A DNA stretch of 64,000 nt from Actinomycetota bacterium. Its GTDB lineage: Bacteria > Actinomycetota > Acidimicrobiia > Acidimicrobiales > Ilumatobacteraceae. Location: assembly GCA_963169665.1 (NCBI GenBank), contig CAUJET010000113.1:34920-98919 (forward strand), in the 5' to 3' direction. The stretch's first letter is position 1; every line of letters starts with the position of its first letter. Below the pieces are notes generated by a model. The model ran no database searches. It had not been told where the DNA came from and saw only the letters and a list, made by a program, of their open reading frames with translations. Below are positions 32,984 to 41,175 of this stretch, piece by piece. Made by a program: the position numbers and the translations under genes.

Positions 32984-34185
32984 CCTGTCCACACTGCGGC
33001 GAAACGATCGCCGCGGGCGACGTGTTCTGCGAGGCGTGCGGCACCGATCTCGGCGCGCTCGCCGGCACCGCCGCCGCGCCGGTACCGGTCGGCGTCGATG
33101 ACGCCCACGACGACGCGATCACCGCGCCGTCGCCGGCGCCGTCACCCGTGACGCCGGAGCAGCCGCGCACCCACCTCCTGCAGCCCGGCGGCGGTTCGGG
33201 CGTCGACACCTCGCTGCCGTGCGCTGCGTGTGGCGCTGAGGTCGCCGACGACGGCTTCTGCACGGTCTGCGGTCATCGGGCTCGCACCCGGCGCGAGCAC
33301 TGGACCGAGACGCACGGTCGTGCCGGCGCGCCGGCGATCGGCGCGGTGTGCGACAAGGGCATCTCACACGCTCGCAACGAGGACGCGATGGCCACGGCAC
33401 TGACGCCTTCGGGGCTCGCGGTCGTCGTCGTGTGCGACGGCGTGACCACGGCACCCGACAGCGACCGGGCGAGTCTCGCCGCTTCTGCGTCGGCGCGCGA
33501 CGTGCTGGCCGCCGCACCCGTGACGACGGGCGCGTTCGCCGCGCGGCTCAGCGCCTGGGAACCGGTGCTCGCCGCGTCGTGCCGAGCGGCGAACGCCGAG
33601 GCGGTCGCGATCGCCCGCACGCTCGGCGACCCACCGGAGCCGCCGTCGTGCACGTTCGTCGCCGCAGTCGTCGAGGCCGACCTGATCGCGATCGCCTGGT
33701 GCGGCGATTCCCGCGCCTATTGGCTGCCCGACGATGCAGGCAGTGCAGGCAGTGCAGGCAGTGACGGCGGTGACGGCAGCGCCGGCGGTGACGGCGAGCA
33801 GCTGACGCTCGACCACTCGCTCGGCACCGAGATGATCCGCAGCGGCATGAGCCGCGAGCAGGCCGAGGCCGATCCCACCTGTCACACGATCACCCGATGG
33901 CTCGGCGCCGACTCCGTCGATCCGACTCCCGAGTTCCGTGCGTTGCGGGTGGAGCGGGCGGGATGGTTGCTCGTGTGCAGCGACGGGATGTGGAACTACG
34001 CGTCGGGCGCGTCCGATCTCGCGGCCCTCGTCGCTCGGGCCGTCGGCGACGGTGCCGACACACCGACCGCGATCGCCGAATCGCTGGCGGCGTTCGCCAA
34101 CGCGCAGGGCGGACACGACAACATCACGGTGGCCCTCGTCCGCTGCGAACCGCCCAGGCCGGGCACCCCACTCACGACGACCTGA
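32980..34185 (+). CDS. PP2C-type Ser/Thr phosphatase with two zinc ribbons
   Basis: A 401-residue protein. Two zinc ribbons precede the catalytic domain: Cys3/6/17/20 (CPHCG...CEACG) and a second around 78-98 (CAACG...CTVCG). The PP2C domain starts GAVCDKGISHARNEDAMA, with VCDGVTT, AWCGDSRAYW, SDGMW and GGHDNITVALV supplying metal-binding Asp residues. An unusual Gly/Ser/Asp low-complexity loop (GSAGSAGSDGGDGSAGG) interrupts the domain, encoded by 9-bp repeats. It is the natural counter-enzyme to PknG, whose stop overlaps this GTG start (GTGA). Cytoplasmic. Confidence 0.9.
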   Translation: MTCPHCGETIAAGDVFCEACGTDLGALAGTAAAPVPVGVDDAHDDAITAPSPAPSPVTPEQPRTHLLQPGGGSGVDTSLPCAACGAEVADDGFCTVCGHRARTRREHWTETHGRAGAPAIGAVCDKGISHARNEDAMATALTPSGLAVVVVCDGVTTAPDSDRASLAASASARDVLAAAPVTTGAFAARLSAWEPVLAASCRAANAEAVAIARTLGDPPEPPSCTFVAAVVEADLIAIAWCGDSRAYWLPDDAGSAGSAGSDGGDGSAGGDGEQLTLDHSLGTEMIRSGMSREQAEADPTCHTITRWLGADSVDPTPEFRALRVERAGWLLVCSDGMWNYASGASDLAALVARAVGDGADTPTAIAESLAAFANAQGGHDNITVALVRCEPPRPGTPLTTT

Positions 34186-34190
34186 CCGAT

Positions 34191-34196
34191 TACCCT
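34191..34196 (+). promoter_or_regulatory. Possible internal promoter before the vWA gene
   Basis: TACCCT 5 nt after the phosphatase stop resembles the -10 elements elsewhere in the window. The 47-bp gap is the only break in the operon and also holds an AAGGGAG ribosome-binding site 6-7 nt before the vWA start. It could allow extra expression of vWA and FHA. Confidence 0.35.
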
Positions 34197-34232
34197 GAGC
34201 GTCCAGCACGCCGTCCCCGAAGGGAGCAGCAC

Positions 34233-35513
34233 GTGGCCGAATTCCGCGCCGAGGTCTTCCAGAACGAGTACCTGAGCGACGGTGCCACCGACGTGCACGG
34301 CGTCGTGTCGGTGACATGCACGGGTGCTGGCGTCGCCGGACAGGCGAGCGGGACCGAGGCGGCGGAGGTCATCATCGTCGACACGTCCGGGTCGATGGAC
34401 ATGCCGCCGGCGAAGATCGCCGCGGCGCGTCGAGCGGCGAAGGTCGCCATCGAGGAGATCGTCGACGGCACCTGGTTCGCCGTGATGTCCGGTCACACCG
34501 TCGCCCAGATGGTGTACCCCCCGCATCCCGGTCTCGCGAAGATGACCGACGTCACCCGACGCGACGCGGTCGAGGCCGTCGGCCGCCTCCGCAGCGGCGG
34601 TGCGACCGCGATCGGTGCCTGGATCGCGGCTGCCACCGAGCTGTTCCAACAGGCGCCCGCCGGCCAGCGGCATGCGATCCTGCTCACCGACGGCAAGATC
34701 GAGGGCGAGCCCGACGGTGCGCTCGAGGCCGCGCTGGTGAATGCACGCGGGAAGTTCCAGTGCGACTGCCGTGGCATCGGCAGCGACTGGGTGGTGGAGG
34801 AACTGCGCACGATCGCCACCGCACTGCTGGGCACCGTCGACATCGTCGCCGAGCCGGCCGACCTCGAGGCCGACTTCGAGGAGATGATGCGCAACGCGAT
34901 GAGCCGCGGTGTCGCCGACGCCCGGTTGCGGGTGTGGGCGCCGCAGGGGAGTGAGGTGCTCTTCGTCCGCCAGGTGGCGCCGCAGGTCGACGACCTCACC
35001 TCGCGCGCCACCCGCATCAGCCCGCTCGTGGTGGAGTTCCCGACCGGGGCGTGGAGCGACGAGTCGCGCGACTACCACGTGGCGGTACGAGTGCCGCCGG
35101 CGCCGGTGGGCAACGAACGGCTCGCTGCCCGGGTCGAGGTGGTGATCGATGACCAGGTGGTGGCCAAGGGACTCGTGAAGGCCATCTGGAGCGTCGACAC
35201 GAACCTCACCACTCGCATCGATCCCGCCGTCGCGCACTACACCGGACAGGCACAACTGGCCGACGTCATCCAGCGCGGCCTGGCCGCGAAGGCATCGGGC
35301 GACGAGCGCACCGCCACCGTCCTGCTCGGGGAGGCGGCCAAGCTCGCCCACGACAGCGGCAACGAGGACACGACCAGGTTGCTGAACAAGGTCGTCGACG
35401 TGGTCGACGTGGAGGCCGGCACGGTCAGGCTCAAACAGCAGGTGGCCAAGAGCGACGAGATGGCGCTCGACACCCGCAGCACGAAGACCACACGCATCAG
35501 GCGAGAGCCGTGA
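34233..35513 (+). CDS. von Willebrand factor A domain protein of the PknG operon
   Basis: A 426-residue cytoplasmic vWA protein. The metal-ion-dependent adhesion site is complete: Asp50-Thr-Ser52-Gly-Ser54, the Thr in SGGATAIGAW and Asp in LLTDGK. A beta-sandwich-like region and a helical C-terminal part follow. The last residues TRSTKTTRIRREP contain two T-x-x-I/R type sites; Thr419/Thr420 followed by Arg-Ile resembles FHA-binding phosphothreonine motifs. The GTG has an AAGGGAG ribosome-binding site, and the stop overlaps the FHA gene start (GTGA). It probably works as an assembly partner for the kinase/FHA pair; this is inference. Confidence 0.87.
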   Translation: MAEFRAEVFQNEYLSDGATDVHGVVSVTCTGAGVAGQASGTEAAEVIIVDTSGSMDMPPAKIAAARRAAKVAIEEIVDGTWFAVMSGHTVAQMVYPPHPGLAKMTDVTRRDAVEAVGRLRSGGATAIGAWIAAATELFQQAPAGQRHAILLTDGKIEGEPDGALEAALVNARGKFQCDCRGIGSDWVVEELRTIATALLGTVDIVAEPADLEADFEEMMRNAMSRGVADARLRVWAPQGSEVLFVRQVAPQVDDLTSRATRISPLVVEFPTGAWSDESRDYHVAVRVPPAPVGNERLAARVEVVIDDQVVAKGLVKAIWSVDTNLTTRIDPAVAHYTGQAQLADVIQRGLAAKASGDERTATVLLGEAAKLAHDSGNEDTTRLLNKVVDVVDVEAGTVRLKQQVAKSDEMALDTRSTKTTRIRREP

Positions 35514-36280
35514 GCGCCACCGCCGGCACCTGTCCCAACGGCCACGCCTCGGGCGACGCCGAGTGGTGCGACACCTGCGGCGCGCCGATGGGCGGGCCGA
35601 GCGCCGCAGCATCGGCCGCGGCCACCCCGCCGACGCCGCCCGCACCGTTCACGTCGACCGACACGTCGGGTCCGGCGATCGCGCCGGTGTCGTGCCCGCA
35701 CTGCGGTTCCATGAACGCGGCCGACAACCTGTTCTGCGAGTCGTGCGGCTACGACTTCACGACCGGCCAGGTGCCCGAGCCGATCGTCGGGGCGACGGTC
35801 GCGGCAGCCGACCCGTCGGGTGCATCCGGCACCGCCGACCCAGCCGTCGAACCGGCGGGCGGCCCGACGCCCGCGACCACCGCACCCGGCTGGGTGGTGA
35901 TCGTCGAGGTCGATCCGGTGTGGCACGCGATCAAGGGTGAGCTCGCCGATCGCCCCTTGCCCGATCCGAGCACCAGCACCGTGCCGCTGTTCCAGCACGC
36001 GTCGTTGATCGGTCGCACCAGCCAGTCGCGAGGGTTGCGCCCCGAGGTCGCGCTCGACACCGACACGGCCGTGTCACGACGTCACGCGCAACTGCTCGTG
36101 GAGGGTGACAAGCTCAGCGTCGTCGACCTGTCGTCGACCAACGGTACCTATGTCATCGACCAGGGGCAGACGCCGACCGAGGATGTGATCCCACTCGCGT
36201 CCGGTGTGCCCGCGGTGCTCGACGACGGGGATCAGATCTTCGTCGGCGCCTGGTCGCGGCTCACCGTCCGCCGCACCTGA
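35510..36280 (+). CDS. FHA domain protein with zinc ribbons
   Basis: A 256-residue protein: zinc ribbon near Cys8, Cys20 and Cys23 (His12 may be the fourth ligand), a second ribbon with Cys62, Cys65, Cys76 and Cys79 (CPHCG...CESCG), a Pro/Ala/Thr linker, then an FHA domain about 130-256. FHA key residues are Arg169 (LIGRT), Ser189, His192 (VSRRHAQ) and Asn211 (SSTNGTYV), so phosphothreonine binding should be intact. It occupies the place of GarA but lacks an N-terminal ETTS/TxTT substrate site. Last gene of the operon, convergent with mycothione reductase over 30 bp. Confidence 0.9.
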   Translation: MSATAGTCPNGHASGDAEWCDTCGAPMGGPSAAASAAATPPTPPAPFTSTDTSGPAIAPVSCPHCGSMNAADNLFCESCGYDFTTGQVPEPIVGATVAAADPSGASGTADPAVEPAGGPTPATTAPGWVVIVEVDPVWHAIKGELADRPLPDPSTSTVPLFQHASLIGRTSQSRGLRPEVALDTDTAVSRRHAQLLVEGDKLSVVDLSSTNGTYVIDQGQTPTEDVIPLASGVPAVLDDGDQIFVGAWSRLTVRRT

Positions 36281-36285
36281 CCCGA

Positions 36286-36303
36286 GCGCCCGCCAGGCGC
36301 GGG
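36286..36303. terminator. Hairpin between FHA gene and mycothione reductase
   Basis: GCGCCCGCCAGGCGCGGG can pair as GCGCC/GGCGC or as CCCGC/GCGGG in the 30-bp convergent gap. Short and lacking a U-tract, so a weak terminator candidate only. Confidence 0.3.
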
Positions 36304-36310
36304 AGGTGCG

Positions 36311-37696
36311 TCAGACACCGTCGAAGTTGAGCAGCGCGTTCTCCACCACTTCACCGAGGGCCGGGTGGATGTAGTACTGCCCGCGGGCCATCTCGTCGAT
36401 CGTCGCGTCGTAGCGCATGCCCTGGATGAGCTGCTGGATGAGGCTCGACGCGTGGGGGCCGATGATGTGTGCGCCGATGAGGCGGCGCGTGGCTCGATCG
36501 GCGAGCAGCTTGCAGAAGCTCGTGGTGTCCTCGAGCGCCCAGCCGTAGGCGACGTCGCTGTAGCGCTGGACGGCCACCATCACGTCGATGCCGGCGATGC
36601 GCGCTTCGTGCTCGGTGAGGCCGACGCTCGCGATCTGCGGGTTGGTGAACACGGCGTGGGGCACCGCCCGGTAATCGTTGGTGCGCAGCACGTCGGGGCC
36701 GACGATGTTGTGGGCGACGGTCTTGGCCTCGTGGTTGGCGACGTGCTTCAACTGGTAGGGCGAGCTGATGTCGCCCAGCGCCCACACGCCCGGCACCGAC
36801 GTGGCGCCGGTCTCGTCGACCACGATGCGGCCGTCGGGATGCAGCGCAAGGCCCCCCGCGGTGGCGTCGATGCTGTCGCTGTTGGGCACGCGGCCAGTGG
36901 CCACCAGGATGTGCGTGCCCTCGAGCACGCTGCCGTCGCGCAGGGTGAGGTGCACCTTGTCGCCGTGGCGCTCGACCCGGTCGACCGCGGTGCCGAGACG
37001 GAGGTCGAAGCGCTTGGCGAACGCGGCGGTGATCGCCTCGCTGATGTCGTGGTCCTCGGCCCGCAGCAGGTGTTGGCCGCGCTGCACGATCGTGACGCGA
37101 GCGCCGTACGAACCGAACACGTGCGCCAGTTCGCAGGCGATGAACCCGCCGCCGAGCACGATGAGGTGTTCGGGCACCTCGTCGACGCGCATGATGTCGT
37201 CGCTCGTGAGGTAGCCGACCTCGGCGAGGCCGGGGATGTCGGGGATCATCGGACGGGCGCCGGCGGCGATCACGATCTGGTTCGCCTCGATGCGGCGGAC
37301 GCCGGTGGGCGTGGTGACCTCCATGCGGCGTTCGCCGACGAAGCGGCCGCGGCCTGCGTGCACGGTGATGTTGGGGCACTCGTGGGTGCGGTACTTCTCA
37401 CCGCCGGCGGCGATCGGGTCGATGCGGCCGAACACCCGGTCGCGGATGTCGAGCCAGCGCACACCGTCGACGTGGGCGTCGACGCCGAGGTGGGCGGCGT
37501 GCTGCACGGTCTGCACGATGTCGGCGGCGTGGACGAACATCTTCGTGGGGATGCAGCCACGGTTGAGGCAGGTGCCGCCGAAGACCCATTCCTCCACCAT
37601 CGCGATCTTCCAGTCGTCGAGCGCCGGGGAGACGATCGAGTTGCCGCTGCCGGCGCCGAGGATGATCAGGTCGTAGTGCTCGAAATCGTCGCTCAT
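36311..37696 (-). CDS. mtr: Mycothione reductase
   Basis: A 461-residue FAD/NAD(P)-dependent disulfide oxidoreductase that reduces mycothiol disulfide. FAD binding is DLIILGAGSGNSI; the redox disulfide is Cys43/Cys48 in GTCLNRGCIPTKMF; the second Rossmann motif is LIVLGGGFIACELAHVFGSYG; and the C-terminal catalytic HPALGEVVENALL matches mycobacterial Mtr better than lipoamide or glutathione reductase. Mycothiol is restricted to Actinobacteria, so this is a strong taxonomic marker. It follows the VOC gene by 8 bp on the same strand, suggesting a detoxification pair. Confidence 0.92.
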   Translation of the reverse strand: MSDDFEHYDLIILGAGSGNSIVSPALDDWKIAMVEEWVFGGTCLNRGCIPTKMFVHAADIVQTVQHAAHLGVDAHVDGVRWLDIRDRVFGRIDPIAAGGEKYRTHECPNITVHAGRGRFVGERRMEVTTPTGVRRIEANQIVIAAGARPMIPDIPGLAEVGYLTSDDIMRVDEVPEHLIVLGGGFIACELAHVFGSYGARVTIVQRGQHLLRAEDHDISEAITAAFAKRFDLRLGTAVDRVERHGDKVHLTLRDGSVLEGTHILVATGRVPNSDSIDATAGGLALHPDGRIVVDETGATSVPGVWALGDISSPYQLKHVANHEAKTVAHNIVGPDVLRTNDYRAVPHAVFTNPQIASVGLTEHEARIAGIDVMVAVQRYSDVAYGWALEDTTSFCKLLADRATRRLIGAHIIGPHASSLIQQLIQGMRYDATIDEMARGQYYIHPALGEVVENALLNFDGV

Positions 37697-37704
37697 ACGA
37701 GCGG

Positions 37705-38385
37705 TCACGGTACCCGGACGGGTGGCTCCGAGGTCACGGCGGCCCACATCGCCTCGTCCGGTGCGGCGAGCATCGCCCGATACACGGGCTCGGGGTAGCC
37801 GAGGTGTGGGCCGGGGGCGTCGATGCCGGGCTGGGCGACCGGGGAGTCGGGGCGTTGATAGGCGGCTGGCCGCAGGTATCGCTGCAGCTCGTCGTCGGAG
37901 ATACCGGCGAGCGCCTGCACCTCGGGGTCGATCCAGGCGCGTTCGTCGATGCCGCCTCCGGTGGCGACCTCGAGCGCGAGCCCCTCGGGGCCGGCGAAGT
38001 ACATGCTCTGGCACATGCCGTGGTTCATCGGCCCCATCACCGGCACACCCCGGTCGCGGAGGCGGTCGCGCAGGGCGAGCAGATCCTCGAGGGTGTCGAC
38101 GTTGAAGGCGAGGTGTTGCATCGTGCCGGCGGTGACCTGGCCGCCCGCCGTGCCGGCGTGGGTGATGCCGATGGTGCCGTCGGCGGGGTTGTCGGGGTGC
38201 TGCTGGAACGCCACGTAGCAGTCGTCGCTCAGCTCGACGAAGCCGTGAAAGGTGTTCGCCACGCCGTGCATCCAGTACAGCGCCTTCAGTTCGCCGCCGA
38301 GGCAGTCGGTGAAGAACTCGATCTGGCGCTTGATGTCGCGCGTCGCGATCGCGATGTGGTGGATGCCGTTGGGGTGCAGTGCCAT
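37705..38385 (-). CDS. VOC family (extradiol dioxygenase-like) protein
   Basis: A 226-residue glyoxalase-fold protein. MALHPNGIHHIAIATRDIKRQIEFFTDCLGGELKALYWM begins the fold, MQHLAFNVDTLEDLLALRDRLRDRGVPVMGPM and SMYFAGPEGLALEVATGG complete it, with His and Glu at metal positions. TACGCT on the minus strand lies 6 nt before the ATG, so the transcript is likely leaderless. Directly upstream of mycothione reductase (8 bp), which raises the possibility of a mycothiol-linked lyase or isomerase; that is contextual inference. Confidence 0.8.
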   Translation of the reverse strand: MALHPNGIHHIAIATRDIKRQIEFFTDCLGGELKALYWMHGVANTFHGFVELSDDCYVAFQQHPDNPADGTIGITHAGTAGGQVTAGTMQHLAFNVDTLEDLLALRDRLRDRGVPVMGPMNHGMCQSMYFAGPEGLALEVATGGGIDERAWIDPEVQALAGISDDELQRYLRPAAYQRPDSPVAQPGIDAPGPHLGYPEPVYRAMLAAPDEAMWAAVTSEPPVRVP

Positions 38386-38448
38386 GTGCGGAGCGTAAAC
38401 GCCGCGCCCATCCGCCTCGATCAGCGAACCGGACACGATCGCGGAACG

Positions 38449-39405
38449 TCACATGTCGGTGGCGCGACGGAACTTGCTCATCAGGTGCGGGCCGGCGATC
38501 ACGGGCTCGTGGCGCGGTGCCTCACCGTCGGCCACGCACGTGTGGATCACCTCGATGCGGGCGTCGACGTTGGCGTTGTGGAAGAACGCCATGCTCTGCC
38601 GGCGCGCAGGGCCGGCGTCGGCCGGCGGCACCACCACACGGTGCAGCGTGGAGCGCCACCGGTCGTTGGTCCAGCGCTGCAGCAGGTCGCCGAGGTTCAC
38701 GACGAACGCGTCGGGGTCGGCGGGCACCGGCGTCCACCGGTCGGTCGTCGGGTCGAGCACCTCGAGGCCGCCCGGCGCGTCGTCCTGGCGCAGCACCGTG
38801 AGCGTTCCGTAGTCGGTGTGCGGGCCGGCCCGCAGCTGACCGGGTTCGGGCACCCGGCCGGCGAGGTCGGGGTAGTCGAGCGCGCGCAGGGCGCCGGGGG
38901 CACGGTCGATGAACGGCTCGAAGAAGTCCGACGGCAGCGACAGCGACGTGGCGATCAGCGCGAGCAGACGTCCGGCCAGCGCGTCCATCTGGTCGAAGTA
39001 GGCGCGCATCGCCGGCTCCAGCTCGGGCAGCGCCGTTGGCCACGGCGTGTCGCCGAACGCCCAGGCGGCGACGGGCAGCGCGAGGTCGACGGCGGCGTTC
39101 GCCCGAGGGCCGACGTTGAAGGTCTGCTTCAGGTCGGCGAGCCCCGAGTCGGCACCGAGCGAACGCTCCAGCGCCTCCTGCTCCATCGGCAAGTAGCCGT
39201 AGGCGTCGTCGGGATGCCGTTGCGCCGCTGTCATGCGCTCGTCGAGCGGCAGGTCGAAGAACGCCCGTGCCCCTCGCCAGGCCCGCTCGATCACATCCTG
39301 GTCGACCCCGTGGCCGACGACCTGGAAGAAGCCGACGGTCTCGCCGGCGCGAGCGATCTCCGATGCCGCGGTGCGGGAGCGGAGATCGATGGTGGGGACC
39401 GGCAT
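38449..39405 (-). CDS. Isopenicillin-N-synthase-like 2-oxoglutarate/Fe(II) dioxygenase
   Basis: A 318-residue non-haem iron dioxygenase. The N-terminal DIOX_N part has ETVGFFQVVGHGVDQDVIERAW and ARAFFDLPLDERM. The iron ligands are His-Asp in AGPHTDYGTLTVL and His in RSTLHRVVVPP, and RQSMAFFHNAN provides the Arg/Ser pair that holds the co-substrate carboxylate. Such enzymes hydroxylate, desaturate or cyclise small molecules; the substrate is unknown. Its ATG overlaps the stop of rlmI (TGATG), indicating translational coupling. Confidence 0.86.
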   Translation of the reverse strand: MPVPTIDLRSRTAASEIARAGETVGFFQVVGHGVDQDVIERAWRGARAFFDLPLDERMTAAQRHPDDAYGYLPMEQEALERSLGADSGLADLKQTFNVGPRANAAVDLALPVAAWAFGDTPWPTALPELEPAMRAYFDQMDALAGRLLALIATSLSLPSDFFEPFIDRAPGALRALDYPDLAGRVPEPGQLRAGPHTDYGTLTVLRQDDAPGGLEVLDPTTDRWTPVPADPDAFVVNLGDLLQRWTNDRWRSTLHRVVVPPADAGPARRQSMAFFHNANVDARIEVIHTCVADGEAPRHEPVIAGPHLMSKFRRATDM

Positions 39406-40838
39406 CAGCGCGGGCGGCCGGTGGGGCGTGGCTTGTTCGTGCGCGGCGGCCGGGGCGGCCGGGGTCGGTCGGCGCTCGGCACACGCGGGGCGTCGGCCGG
39501 TGCAGGGCGCGGTGCGCGTGGCGCAGGCGGTGCCGCAGCCGTGGCCGCTGCTGCGATCGGCACCGACAGCGCTCGCGACCGACGGGGATGTGAATACAAC
39601 GCCTTGAGGTAACCGCCCTCCGCGAATCCGATCGGATGGTCGAGTGCGTGCTCGGTGCGGCGCTCCTCCTCGAGCTCGTAGCCCGCGTGGGCGGCGCCGG
39701 CGTGCACGGCGCGCAGGAAGTCGGGCATCGCGACCCGGGCCGAGCACGACGCCGACACGAGCAGGCCGCCGATCTCCACGAGTGGGGCCGACAGTTCGGC
39801 CAGCCGCTCGTACGCCTTCATCGCCTTCGGCACCGACAGGGCGTTGCGGGCGAACGACGGGGGATCGACGATCACGATGTCGAAGCGCCGCTTCTCGGCG
39901 ACCAGCTTCTCGAGGGTGGCGAAGGCCTCGCCGACGATCGTCTCGTGGCGGCACGCGGCCACCTCGGGCCGGTCGGCGTTGAGCTCCATGTTGCGCTGTG
40001 CGGCCGCGATGGCCTGCGGGCTCGAGTCGACGCTCAGCACCGACCGTGCCCCGCCGGCCGCGGCGTGGACCGAGAAGCCGCCGTTGCACGAGAAGAGGTC
40101 GAGCACGCGGGCGCCGGCAGCGCGGGCGCCGATCGCGACCCGGTTGTCGCGCTGGTCGAGGAAATGCCCGGTCTTCTGGCCGCGCACCACGTCGGCCTCG
40201 AAACGGAGGCCGTGTTCGAGGAACGGCACCGGCGCCACCACGTCGGGGCCCACGAGCGACATGCCCTCGACGAGCCCGTGGAGGTCGGTCTCGGGGATCG
40301 AGCGGGCGAGCCGCAGCACGATCGACGCCGTCGGCACCAGCTCGCGGATGATCGGCACGAGCACCGCGAGGTGGGGGATCCAGGCGGCCGTGTAGAGCTT
40401 CAGTACGGCGACGTGGCCGTAGCGGTCGAGCACCAGGCCGGGCAGGCCGTCGTTCTCGCCGTGGATGACCCGGTAGCCGGTCGTCGCCGGCTCTGCCGGG
40501 TCGGCCGGTGCGCTGATCGGCAGCCGGCGTTCGACCGCGGTGGCGATCGTGGCGCGGAACCAGTCGGCATCGATCGTGACCGGCCGGCCGCGATGCAGCA
40601 CCTTCACGCGGATCGGCGACGACGGATCGAACAGGCCGACGGCGACGAAGGCCCGGTCGTCGTCGAAGACCACGGCCAGGTCGCCGGCGGCGCCTTCGTG
40701 GCTGACGGAGGTGATCGAGCCCTCGAACAGCCACGGGTGGCCGGCGCGCAGGCGCCGGACCGCGTCGGCTGTGGTGCGCAGGGCCAGCCGGCGTTCACCC
40801 GGCGTGGGCAGGGACGACAACGCGGTGCGAGGGGCCAT
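39405..40838 (-). CDS. rlmI: 23S rRNA cytosine-C5 methyltransferase RlmI-like
   Basis: A 477-residue SAM-dependent methyltransferase. An N-terminal PUA domain (RRLRAGHPWLFEGSITSV) is followed by the EEHEE region and a Rossmann methyltransferase domain with GHFLDQRDNRVAIGARAAGARVLDLFSCNGGFSVHAAAGG, DIVIVDPPSFARN and SASCSARV (motif VI Cys). It resembles RlmI (YccW), which makes m5C1962. A C-terminal tail of about 65 residues is Pro/Ala/Arg-rich (APRPAPADAPRVPSADRPRP) and likely disordered. CACGAT lies 6 nt before the ATG. Confident on family; exact target base by analogy. Confidence 0.85.
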   Translation of the reverse strand: MAPRTALSSLPTPGERRLALRTTADAVRRLRAGHPWLFEGSITSVSHEGAAGDLAVVFDDDRAFVAVGLFDPSSPIRVKVLHRGRPVTIDADWFRATIATAVERRLPISAPADPAEPATTGYRVIHGENDGLPGLVLDRYGHVAVLKLYTAAWIPHLAVLVPIIRELVPTASIVLRLARSIPETDLHGLVEGMSLVGPDVVAPVPFLEHGLRFEADVVRGQKTGHFLDQRDNRVAIGARAAGARVLDLFSCNGGFSVHAAAGGARSVLSVDSSPQAIAAAQRNMELNADRPEVAACRHETIVGEAFATLEKLVAEKRRFDIVIVDPPSFARNALSVPKAMKAYERLAELSAPLVEIGGLLVSASCSARVAMPDFLRAVHAGAAHAGYELEEERRTEHALDHPIGFAEGGYLKALYSHPRRSRALSVPIAAAATAAAPPAPRAPRPAPADAPRVPSADRPRPPRPPRTNKPRPTGRPR

Positions 40839-41175
40839 CCACCCATCGTGCCACGGCGGGTGGCGAACCAGGCATGACCCACTTCTTCGGCGACGGCCGT
40901 GCAGTCGACAGCGGGTGGCCGACGCCGCGTGCCGTCCGGAGGAACGCCATCTCCACCCGGCATCGGTCTCGGTCGCCACGGGGGCGATGGACACTGCGTG
41001 GAGCACCCAGGGCCGTGCAGTTCCCACGCCACGAGGCCGCCTCGGTGTCCGGCGCCGCTGGCCGGTCGTTCGCCGCCACGGTGCTCGACGATCGCCGATC
41101 GTTCACCGGGAGTTCAACCGTGGTTGGTGGCAGGGTCGTGGCTCTGGTGGTCGACATCGGGCACGATGAGGGGTG
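40839..41175. other. Divergent intergenic region rlmI/surE (337 bp)
   Basis: The longest non-coding stretch of the window. At its ends it holds CACGAT hexamers 6 nt before rlmI (minus, 40845-40850) and 8 nt before surE (plus, 41162-41167). A frame of 100 codons crosses it but has no ribosome-binding site, recognisable domain or good start, so I do not call it a gene. Nothing else recognised. Confidence 0.6.

Noticed and set aside
35510-36280. Calling the FHA protein GarA/OdhI
   Set aside because: The FHA domain is intact but the N-terminal ETTS phosphorylation motif of GarA is absent and replaced by zinc ribbons, so orthology is not supported.
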